Positions 1 to 5,571 of a DNA stretch of 8,553 nucleotides are shown here, piece after piece; within the stretch, counting starts at the first letter, position 1; every line of letters begins with the position of its first letter. Below the pieces are notes generated by a model. The model saw nothing but the letters and a program-made list of their open reading frames with translations. It ran no database searches and was not told the origin of the DNA. Origin of the DNA: Candidatus Finniella inopinata. GTDB taxonomy: Bacteria > Pseudomonadota > Alphaproteobacteria > Paracaedibacterales > CAITNM01. The stretch is taken from NCBI GenBank assembly GCA_945903885.1, contig CAMDPB010000035.1:1-8553 (forward strand), given 5' to 3'. Position numbers and translations under genes: made by a program.

Positions 1-366
1 GCATCCATGTTATTTCAATCGGGTAAAACTAGAAGAGCTTGGCAGTCCACCCGCCAAAACTACGTGGCGTATTTTGTGTTGCCCACAAACATCAATCATT
101 TGCTCAAGCATAGGATGCATAGTAATTAAATTCACACCAAACGGTTTGGTGGTTTTTGTCTTTGTTTTTGTTATTTCTTGAGACAATATATCAGGAGACA
201 TTGAACCACTAGCCAATACCCCAAAACCACCGGCGTTTGAAATGGCAGCAACTAAATGATGGTTTGATACCCACGTCATTGCCCCGCCTAATATTGCATA
301 TTTAGTCCCAAGAAATTCACACCCTCGCTTGCTCAAATGTTCAAGAGAAATAGAAGAATATGTCAT
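1..366 (-). pseudogene. Nitronate monooxygenase / 2-nitropropane dioxygenase-like protein, 5' part, interrupted by an in-frame stop
   Basis: The first 118 codons encode the N-terminal part of an FMN-dependent TIM-barrel enzyme of the nitronate monooxygenase (NPD) family, which oxidises alkyl nitronates. FabK-type enoyl-ACP reductase is a close relative and cannot be excluded. Family signatures seen are YAILGGAMTWVS (residues 23-34), AISNAGGFGVLASG (41-54), KPFGVNLITMHP (74-85) and HVVLAGGLPSS (101-111). The family normally runs to about 320-370 residues, but a TAA lies at 10-12 directly after TRLK. Reading through it in the same frame gives His-Gly-Cys, which fits the usual LK-x-x-G stretch, so a nonsense change (or sequence error) is likelier than a frameshift. 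The ATG at 366 is chosen because it lies one base after the lysC stop and has AAAGG nine bases upstream; an ATG at 399 would add eleven residues unlike the family and overlap lysC. The rest of the gene is outside the window. Confidence 0.6.
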
Positions 367-367
367 T

Positions 368-1606
368 TTAAGCGGCCTTTTGTGAAGAAGATTGATCAAG
401 GCAAAATACCCTGTGAAGCGATGTCAAAGCAGGTTGCAATGATTGTTGATTAATAACAAGAGACATTTTAATTTCAGATGAGTAAATCATATGAATGTTG
501 ATTCCCTCATCTGCTAATGTTCTACATATTAATGCTGGAATATCCATGTTGCTGCGAAGACCAATCCCAATGATAGTGATTTTTGCAACATTTTTATCAA
601 TTGATATATCAGAAAAACCAAGACTCTCTTTGAAGTTATTCATTGTTTCGCTAAAACGTTCAATATCATTACGGCTAATCATGCCGTCCATATCGCAACA
701 ACCTTCATGAGTATGTGATTGGGTCATCATATCAATTAAAATACCAGCTTGCCCCATGGTTGTATAAAGCTTTGCGGCGATTCCCGGCTCATTTCTTAAG
801 TTTTTCAATGTCACTTTTGCTTCTTGCAAGCTGTGCACAATGCTGGTGATGTTGTCTTTTTTCACAACGTATTTATCCTCAATAATTTCAGTTCCCTTAG
901 GAGAATTGGTCAGGCTTGAAAGTACACGCAGTCGAACTCCATGCTTCATGGCCATTTCAACAGATCGAGCCTGTAGAACTTTAGCTCCTGCGGCAGCCAT
1001 TTCAAACATTTCGCTATAGCTTAAAGTATCTTGACGACGAGCTTCAGGAACTAGCTGAGGGTCTGCTGTGTACACGCCGTCAACATCGGTGTAAATATCA
1101 CAACGATCAGCCTTTAAGGCAACTGCTATTGCAACAGCTGTTGTATCTGAACCACCACGTCCAATGGTTGTAATCATGCCTTCTTTGCTAAGCCCTTGAA
1201 ATCCAGAAATAACAGGAATCTCACCGGTACTAAGACTTTGCAAAATTTTATCCGGACAAATGTGCTGAATGCGTGCGTTGGTTGCTATAGAATCTGTGTG
1301 AATAGGAATTTGCCAGGCCATGAAAGAACGTGCTTTCATGCCTGCCTTTTTCAAAGCTAAAGCTAATAATCCCGCAGTAACTTGTTCGCCTGCACTAGCA
1401 ACCACATCATGTTCAGGGGTTGGTTCATGAGGGCATAAAGCTTGAGAGTATCCAACCAATTGATCAGTAATACCAGCCATTGCAGAAACAACCGCAACAA
1501 CTTGATTTCCATTAAGCGTTTCTTGACGAATAACTTGGGCGACATGTTCTAGCCGTGCTAGATTTGCAACTGAAGTTCCGCCGAATTTTAAAACATAAAG
1601 TGCCAT
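368..1606 (-). CDS. lysC: Aspartate kinase (aspartokinase)
   Basis: Phosphorylates L-aspartate with ATP, the first step towards lysine, diaminopimelate, threonine and methionine; cytosolic. The 412-residue product has the usual length of monofunctional alphaproteobacterial aspartokinases. The catalytic amino-acid-kinase domain (about 1-235) shows KFGGTSV at 7-13, SAGEQV at 71-76, GRGGSDTTA at 149-157 and YTDVDGVYTADP at 172-183. Two ACT regulatory domains follow (about 260-325 and 340-400). The ATG at 1606 is chosen because the protein then begins MALYVLKFGGTS, as in the family; an ATG at 1657 would add 17 unrelated residues. No clear ribosome binding site precedes it. The gene is divergent from ubiG and is followed after one base by the nitronate monooxygenase remnant. 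ACT1 reads DMMTQSHTHEG (292-302) where relatives usually have a QN pair, and ACT2 reads IYSSEIKMS (374-382) where they usually have a TSEIKIS-type motif. Feedback control may therefore be altered, but the catalytic motifs are intact. Confidence 0.95.
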   Translation of the reverse strand: MALYVLKFGGTSVANLARLEHVAQVIRQETLNGNQVVAVVSAMAGITDQLVGYSQALCPHEPTPEHDVVASAGEQVTAGLLALALKKAGMKARSFMAWQIPIHTDSIATNARIQHICPDKILQSLSTGEIPVISGFQGLSKEGMITTIGRGGSDTTAVAIAVALKADRCDIYTDVDGVYTADPQLVPEARRQDTLSYSEMFEMAAAGAKVLQARSVEMAMKHGVRLRVLSSLTNSPKGTEIIEDKYVVKKDNITSIVHSLQEAKVTLKNLRNEPGIAAKLYTTMGQAGILIDMMTQSHTHEGCCDMDGMISRNDIERFSETMNNFKESLGFSDISIDKNVAKITIIGIGLRSNMDIPALICRTLADEGINIHMIYSSEIKMSLVINQQSLQPALTSLHRVFCLDQSSSQKAA

Positions 1607-1612
1607 GACTTG

Positions 1613-1641
1613 AATATGGTATGTTGAATGGTAAATATCAA
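1613..1641 (-). promoter_or_regulatory. Candidate lysC promoter
   Basis: On the minus strand, TTGATA (1636-1641) is followed after 17 bases by CATATT (1613-1618): five and four matches to the sigma-70 hexamers. The predicted start falls at or next to the lysC ATG (1606), which also lacks a Shine-Dalgarno sequence, so a leaderless message is possible. In DNA this AT-rich, such a match can occur by chance. Confidence 0.3.
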
Positions 1642-1671
1642 GAGAGTGAACGATCATTCTAGAGTAAAAGT

Positions 1672-1677
1672 TATAAT
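1672..1677 (+). promoter_or_regulatory. Candidate -10 element for ubiG
   Basis: A perfect TATAAT lies 19 bases before the ubiG start. No good -35 hexamer sits at the expected distance. Transcription would begin around 1684, just before the ribosome binding site, giving a very short leader. The call rests on one hexamer in AT-rich DNA. Confidence 0.3.
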
Positions 1678-1696
1678 TTTTAAAAAGGAATTTTTA

Positions 1697-2404
1697 ATGA
1701 ACATGAAAAACGCCTTGCAAACTGACCATTTTGAGAGTCTTTCAGATCAATGGTGGAATGAAAATGGGGCTTTTGGAGTGCTGCATGCTATGAATCCTGC
1801 CAGAATTCGTTTTATTAAAGATATGGCAAATCAGTATTTTCCCCCTAGCGGCTTGAGAAATCTGAAAGTGCTTGATGTTGGATGCGGGGGCGGCATTGTT
1901 TGTGAGCCACTTTCAAGGCTGGGAGCGTTAGTTAAAGGGGTGGATGCAAGTGAGCAGGCTATTTTAATAGCTTGTGCGCACGCTCTTGAGCAAAATTTAG
2001 TCATTGATTATGCATGTGAAGATTTAAAAAATATAAAAAATACTTATGACTTGATAACTTGTCTTGAAGTTGTTGAGCATGTGGATGATTTAAAAATATT
2101 CGCTAATGATCTTGTGCAAAAACTAAACCCAGGTGGCGTGTTGGTTTTATCAACATTAAATCGTACAATATTATCTTATGTGGTCGGTATTTTGGGCGCT
2201 GAATATTTAACTCGAAAGGTTCCCATTGGCACTCACAATTGGCAAAAATTCATCGAACCATCAGAGCTAGCTAGTCTTATGGAAAGCCTTGGACTAAAAA
2301 CTATTTCCTTAAAAGGCTTAAACTACTCTTTTTATAAACGTGAGTGGCAGTTGGGTGGAAATTTGCACATGAATTATTTGGCTGGATTTTATAAGAGTGT
2401 TTGA
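1697..2404 (+). CDS. ubiG: Ubiquinone biosynthesis O-methyltransferase UbiG
   Basis: SAM-dependent methyltransferase that carries out both O-methylation steps of ubiquinone synthesis (polyprenyl-dihydroxybenzoate/catechol and demethylubiquinol) at the inner face of the membrane. The 235-residue product has the UbiG N-terminus (HFESLSDQWW at 11-20, then GAFGVLHAMNPAR at 24-36), SAM-binding motif I VLDVGCGGG at 58-66, the acidic GVDAS at 81-85 and CLEVVEHV at 122-129. It also has the family-specific segment VPIGTHNWQKFIEPSEL at 175-191; the stretch around 160-180 corresponds to the membrane-associating part of UbiG. The ATG at 1697 is chosen because AAGGA lies seven bases upstream (1685-1689); the open frame back to 1628 has no family similarity. 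The gene is divergent from lysC, an arrangement common in alphaproteobacteria, and convergent with the divL-like gene. A quinone pathway implies respiratory metabolism. Confidence 0.95.
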   Translation: MNMKNALQTDHFESLSDQWWNENGAFGVLHAMNPARIRFIKDMANQYFPPSGLRNLKVLDVGCGGGIVCEPLSRLGALVKGVDASEQAILIACAHALEQNLVIDYACEDLKNIKNTYDLITCLEVVEHVDDLKIFANDLVQKLNPGGVLVLSTLNRTILSYVVGILGAEYLTRKVPIGTHNWQKFIEPSELASLMESLGLKTISLKGLNYSFYKREWQLGGNLHMNYLAGFYKSV

Positions 2405-2410
2405 GAGAGC

Positions 2411-2432
2411 AAGCTTCGCTTATATATTTTTT
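2411..2432 (+). terminator. Weak candidate terminator after ubiG
   Basis: AAGC-TTC-GCTT (2411-2421) can form a short four-pair hairpin, and a run of six T lies at 2427-2432 in the 28-base gap between the convergent ubiG and divL-like genes. The stem is short and A/T bases separate it from the T-run, so support is slight. Confidence 0.25.
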
Positions 2433-4778
2433 CTAAAGCAGAGGTGGTTGTTGTATTGGCAAGTGGAGAATTACTTGGGTTCCCTCATTAACTTTTGAGG
2501 TGATATACACTTGACCTTGATGAAGCTCAATTAATCTCTTTACTAATGGTAATCCTAGCCCTGCTCCTTTTTTTGTAGTGTGCAAACGTGACCCAGGCTC
2601 AAACATATCAAAAATCCTTTGTTGGTCTGTTGCGCTAATGCCTACCCCGCTATCTGAAACACATAGCCCAAGCATGTCTGGCTGATTTTCAACATTGAAT
2701 GCAACAATGCCAATGCGTCCGCCAGGTAAGGTGAATTTTAGAGCCTTACTTAATAAATTAAACATTACATGTTTCAGTCTCTTTTCATCACCGTTAAACA
2801 TCTCAATATTAGTATTGTTAACAACTGACAACTCAACCCCCTGGTCATACGCACGATTTTTAATAAGAGCTGAGCATGATTCAAGAAAGCGTACTAGCTC
2901 AATTTCGTGGTAATGAAGTGCAAGCTTTCCTGCCTCTATACTTGCTAAGTCGATCATATCACTAATTAACTGCATAAGTTTTTGACTAGATTCCGATATG
3001 CCTTGGCAATAATCAATTTGGCGTTCGTTCAATGGTCCAAAATACTGGTTACGTAAAATATCAATAAAGCCCGCGATGGTATTTAAAGGTGCACGTAATT
3101 CATACGAAACATGAGAAATAAAATCAGTTTTAAATCTGTCTGCTTGTTCTAAAGCTTCGTTACGTTCTCTAATGGTTTGTTCGAATCTCCACCTATCAGA
3201 AATATCAACAAAGCTAAATAAGTGTGATCCATCGGGTAGCGGAATGTATGAAATCTGAATTTTTAAACTATTAACTGAATCAACTAATTCAGTGAATGGT
3301 CTACGATTCTCGCATAATTCATGGATATGGTCCTTCCAGTATTTAAAGGATTCATCAAATAACAAAGGCTTTGCAGCTTGTAAAATATCAGTTACATGAG
3401 CGCCTGTTTTATATTGTTCTTCTGTAAGCTTTAAAAGCTCACTAAAGGCCTTGTTGCAAAGTCGCAAGCGCAAATCACTTCCGACTACTGCTAAGCCTTC
3501 ATGTAGATTATCAATGGTTTCTTTTTGGACAGCTAAAAGAGTTTTGTATCCGCGTTCCAACGCTAATTTATCAGTAATGTCTTCAAAAATTAATAGAATT
3601 CCACCTAAAGCATGTGGAGATAATGTCATCTTTAAAAACGTGCCATCTGGTTGATGGTGAATTTCATGAATGGGTTCAAAAATGGTATTAAATAAAGAGT
3701 TACGCTTTTCTTTATGTTTAGGGAAATCATTAACTTCTTGCATTTTTCGACGTTTGCGCAAATCTTCTAAAACTTCTCCAAACCGTGGTCTGCTGTATAA
3801 AAATGCTTCTTGGAATTGAAATATTTTAAGATAGGCTGAGTTGAAATATTGAAGACGCGTATCTGCTCCATAAATTGCTATAGGGTTTGAAAGATTTTCT
3901 AAAATTTCACGTTGGGCTTGATCATGACGCTGACGATCTCCTTCCCATTGTTCTAGCTCTGTAATATCACGAGCGAACCCTATGCTTCCTTTTTTAGGAA
4001 TGGGAATCTCTTGAATTTCCAGTAATCTGCGTTGTCCTTCTATGACAGCGTGCTGTTGAGTTATGGTTTGTTCTTTTAGATTATCTACTAAAACACCTGA
4101 TGGTTTTTTAATTAATTCAATGCTCTCTGCTATAATTCTTGACGGAGAAGTTTCAAGTGCTTTTGCATAAAAACTATTACAATGGCGAATGCGCCCCTGC
4201 AGATCTCTGAACCAAATGGCAATTGGGATATGCTCAACATACTGCCGAAGCATGTCTAATTCTTGTTCAAACTCTATAAATTGCCGCTGTTGACGCCGCA
4301 AATCACCTGAAGTAGCTGTGACATCTTGCAAACTCAAGATGATCATTTGTTTTATTGAATTAGGCTTTGTTGGAAAAATATGTTGATAGTGTTCAAATCC
4401 AATAAGTGTGCCATTCATAATTAATTCTCGTTCATGAGGATGTTCAATTGTCAGTTGTAAGCTGAACTCTCCTCCATAAGCGTATAAGTGTTGTAGGGCA
4501 CGCTGAAATTGGCTTAAAGATGATTGACCAAAAAGACGAAATACATCTTGTAGTCCAAATGACCTATGGTCATCAATCCCAAGTAGCTTCAAAAAATTCT
4601 GTGATGTTATTACATGGTCTTCACCTACATACCAGCTGCACCAAGAGAATGGTAAGTGATGAACCAGAATTCGGTGTGCACCCAGCTTTGCTTCAGCTAT
4701 TTGCTTTTGAAAATGAATGCGTCTATATCCAATCCCTAAAATGACTAGAGCAATAAGAAGAGTAAAAATGATGGGCAT
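2433..4778 (-). CDS. divL: DivL-like PAS-domain sensor (tyrosine-type pseudo-histidine kinase), membrane anchored
   Basis: Likely homologue of Caulobacter DivL, the polar protein that binds DivK~P and controls the CckA-ChpT-CtrA relay. The 781-residue product is close to DivL in length. It has one N-terminal membrane segment (2-17), then about four PAS-like modules (roughly 40-155, 175-275, 290-405, 415-530), a dimerisation/phosphoacceptor domain (545-615) and an ATPase domain (655-775). The H-box reads VSYELRAPLN with Tyr559 (codon at 3102-3104) where kinases have the phospho-accepting His; this Tyr is the DivL hallmark. In the N-box, NLLSKALKF has Lys678 (2745-2747) in place of the Mg-binding Asn. 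The G1 (DSGVGIS, 709-715), F and G2 (GAGLGL, 738-743) boxes are kept, so ATP may bind but phosphotransfer is doubtful. The ATG at 4778 is preferred over an in-frame TTG at 4793; neither has a clear ribosome binding site. An ordinary PAS kinase with a mutated H-box is the alternative. Confidence 0.8.
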   Translation of the reverse strand: MPIIFTLLIALVILGIGYRRIHFQKQIAEAKLGAHRILVHHLPFSWCSWYVGEDHVITSQNFLKLLGIDDHRSFGLQDVFRLFGQSSLSQFQRALQHLYAYGGEFSLQLTIEHPHERELIMNGTLIGFEHYQHIFPTKPNSIKQMIILSLQDVTATSGDLRRQQRQFIEFEQELDMLRQYVEHIPIAIWFRDLQGRIRHCNSFYAKALETSPSRIIAESIELIKKPSGVLVDNLKEQTITQQHAVIEGQRRLLEIQEIPIPKKGSIGFARDITELEQWEGDRQRHDQAQREILENLSNPIAIYGADTRLQYFNSAYLKIFQFQEAFLYSRPRFGEVLEDLRKRRKMQEVNDFPKHKEKRNSLFNTIFEPIHEIHHQPDGTFLKMTLSPHALGGILLIFEDITDKLALERGYKTLLAVQKETIDNLHEGLAVVGSDLRLRLCNKAFSELLKLTEEQYKTGAHVTDILQAAKPLLFDESFKYWKDHIHELCENRRPFTELVDSVNSLKIQISYIPLPDGSHLFSFVDISDRWRFEQTIRERNEALEQADRFKTDFISHVSYELRAPLNTIAGFIDILRNQYFGPLNERQIDYCQGISESSQKLMQLISDMIDLASIEAGKLALHYHEIELVRFLESCSALIKNRAYDQGVELSVVNNTNIEMFNGDEKRLKHVMFNLLSKALKFTLPGGRIGIVAFNVENQPDMLGLCVSDSGVGISATDQQRIFDMFEPGSRLHTTKKGAGLGLPLVKRLIELHQGQVYITSKVNEGTQVILHLPIQQPPLL

Positions 4779-4816
4779 CGAGAGTTCAGTCAAAATTAAC
4801 AGATGCTTTTTTATTT

Positions 4817-4844
4817 ATCCTAGCTTGGCATTCGGCCCTTGCAA
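4817..4844 (-). promoter_or_regulatory. Candidate promoter of the divL-like gene
   Basis: On the minus strand, TTGCAA (4839-4844) and TAGGAT (4817-4822) are separated by 16 bases. Each matches its sigma-70 hexamer at four positions. The predicted start near 4810 would give a leader of about 30 bases to the ATG at 4778. Confidence 0.25.
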
Positions 4845-4846
4845 AG

Positions 4847-4880
4847 AGGGTCAAATTTCACGCTACAAAAATTTGGCTTT
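4847..4880 (+). repeat. Inverted repeat able to form a terminator-like hairpin
   Basis: The arms 4847-4858 (AGGGTCAAATTT) and 4869-4880 (AAATTTGGCTTT) pair over 12 positions around a 10-base loop. Seven of these are uninterrupted Watson-Crick pairs (CAAATTT with AAATTTG); the outer part includes three G-U pairs that only form in plus-strand RNA. A T-rich tract (TCTTCTTTCT) follows. No plus-strand gene lies upstream, so it could end an antisense transcript from the divL-like side, act as a binding site, or be chance in AT-rich DNA. Confidence 0.35.
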
Positions 4881-4961
4881 TCTTCTTTCTGTATATTTAT
4901 TATCTTGTTTGATTCCTCTACAAAAGTCTTGCAATATGAGCAGTTAACATGAAATCATTTA

Positions 4962-4976
4962 TTGCATGTAGTGCAA
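4962..4976. repeat. Dyad TTGCA-N5-TGCAA, operator-like
   Basis: A perfect 5+5 inverted repeat with a 5-base centre, 115 bases before the mucR start. TTGCAA also occurs at 4839-4844 and 4929-4934 in the same intergenic region. The size and symmetry fit a dimeric repressor site, but no known family consensus is recognised. Confidence 0.3.
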
Positions 4977-5010
4977 AGGATTAATCATTTCCAATCAAAA
5001 ATTAAAAAAC

Positions 5011-5030
5011 TCTATTATTGAAAAAATAGA
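5011..5030. repeat. Dyad TCTATT-N8-AATAGA next to the mucR promoter
   Basis: A perfect 6+6 inverted repeat with an 8-base centre, ending directly against the candidate -35 hexamer of mucR. Overlapping outer arms CAATC (4992-4996) and GATTG (5029-5033) are also complementary. The position would suit an operator or activator site; the low-complexity A/T content weakens the case. Confidence 0.3.
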
Positions 5031-5059
5031 TTGCGTTTTCAATTGAGAGTAACTATAAG
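5031..5059 (+). promoter_or_regulatory. Candidate promoter of the mucR-miaB-phoH-ybeY-corC unit
   Basis: TTGCGT (5031-5036) and TATAAG (5054-5059) are separated by 17 bases. The -10 hexamer matches at five of six positions, the -35 at three. Predicted start is near 5066, giving a leader of about 26 bases with a weak TAGG ribosome site (5082-5085) six bases before the mucR ATG. It is the best-spaced pair I found in front of this gene run. Confidence 0.45.
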
Positions 5060-5091
5060 TGTAACATGTTTAAATAATAAATAGGTTATGT

Positions 5092-5568
5092 ATGACTGAA
5101 TCAACAACTCAACTCGACGTCCTTAACATTACTGCTGACATAGTATGCGCTTACATCAGTAACAATTCTGTAGAAGTTGCAGATATCCAAGGCATTATGC
5201 AAAAAGTACATACTGCAGTGCAAGATTTAGCACGGCATGGTCATGGTTTCCGCAAATCTGGGCCACTTGTTCCTGCTGTACCAATTGAAGATTCTATAAA
5301 GGATGATTACATTGTTTGTTTAGAAGATGGCAAAAAGCTTCAAATGTTAAAGCGTCACTTAAATACAGTTTACAAAATGAGCATTGATGAATACAGAGAA
5401 CGTTGGGGCTTGGCTCCTGATTATCCTGTGGTTGCTCCGAACTATGCACGTCGTCGTAGTCAAATTGCTAAGAATACAGGTCTTGGTCAAACAGGACGCC
5501 GTAAACGCGTGCAGTTTATCGATCAATCAAGTGGTGCTATTAGCCAAGTTGCTGCCGTTTCTAAATAA
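5092..5568 (+). CDS. mucR: Ros/MucR family transcriptional regulator
   Basis: DNA-binding regulator of the alphaproteobacterial Ros/MucR family, H-NS-like proteins that oligomerise through the N-terminal part and bind AT-rich sites through a C-terminal zinc-finger-like fold; members control exopolysaccharide, virulence and cell-cycle genes. The 158-residue product has a helical N-terminal region (about 8-50), the linker GPLVPAVPIEDSI (57-69) and the family core YIVCLEDGKKLQMLKRHL (73-90), then YRERWGLAPDYPVVAPNYA (101-119). Aligned to Ros, whose zinc ligands are two Cys and two His, the four positions here are Cys76, Asp79, His89 and Tyr94, so only two classical ligands remain. Zinc-independent members of the family are known. 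A short basic tail (GRRKR, 135-139) follows. It is divergent from the divL-like gene and three bases upstream of miaB, with which it is probably co-transcribed. Autoregulation is likely but inferred. Confidence 0.93.
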   Translation: MTESTTQLDVLNITADIVCAYISNNSVEVADIQGIMQKVHTAVQDLARHGHGFRKSGPLVPAVPIEDSIKDDYIVCLEDGKKLQMLKRHLNTVYKMSIDEYRERWGLAPDYPVVAPNYARRRSQIAKNTGLGQTGRRKRVQFIDQSSGAISQVAAVSK

Positions 5569-5571
5569 GGC

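Larger units (their letters stand above)
4779..5091. other. Gene-free divergent control region between the divL-like gene and mucR
   Basis: About 313 bases, strongly AT-rich, with outward-facing genes on both sides, so it should hold both promoters. I see a plausible mucR promoter, a weaker candidate for the divL-like gene and three dyad symmetries (each listed). It also has a GANTC site at 4911-4915, with another just inside mucR at 5098-5102; CcrM methylates GANTC in many alphaproteobacteria. No CtrA-type TTAA-N7-TTAA box was found by eye. The only reading frames are an 11-codon ATG frame at 4949-4984 and a hydrophobic frame overlapping the start of the divL-like gene, neither convincing. 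MucR-family proteins bind AT-rich DNA with T-A steps, so autoregulation from here would be typical of the family, though not shown by sequence alone. Confidence 0.6.

Noticed and set aside
495..710. Plus-strand 71-codon frame inside lysC, and similar opposite-frame stretches within divL, miaB, phoH and ybeY
   Set aside because: All lie wholly or mostly inside genes with strong family motifs on the other frame or strand and show no motifs of their own.
1628..1696. N-terminal extension of ubiG from an ATG at 1628
   Set aside because: The extra 23 codons match nothing in UbiG, whereas the ATG at 1697 has a strong AAGGA site at seven bases.
4839..4850. Short CCCT/AGGG symmetry around TTGCAAAG
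   Set aside because: Only a four-base stem with a seven-base loop and no T-run; the overlapping larger hairpin at 4847-4880 is better supported.
4717..4947. Plus-strand open frame of 76 codons with a hydrophobic stretch, over the start of the divL-like gene
   Set aside because: It overlaps the well-supported coding start of the divL-like gene on the opposite strand, lacks a convincing ribosome site and resembles no family; the hydrophobic part comes from T-rich intergenic DNA.
4949..4984. Eleven-codon ATG frame (MKSFIACSAKD) in the leader region of mucR
   Set aside because: No ribosome site, no codon run typical of an attenuating leader peptide, and it lies upstream of the best mucR promoter candidate.
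4981..5005. Two TTAA elements as a possible CtrA binding site
   Set aside because: The spacing is 17 bases rather than the 7 of the TTAA-N7-TTAA consensus.
5088..5099. Three-codon ATG frame (MYD) overlapping the mucR start codon out of frame
   Set aside because: Arises from the ATGTATG sequence at the start; too short to interpret and easily a coincidence.
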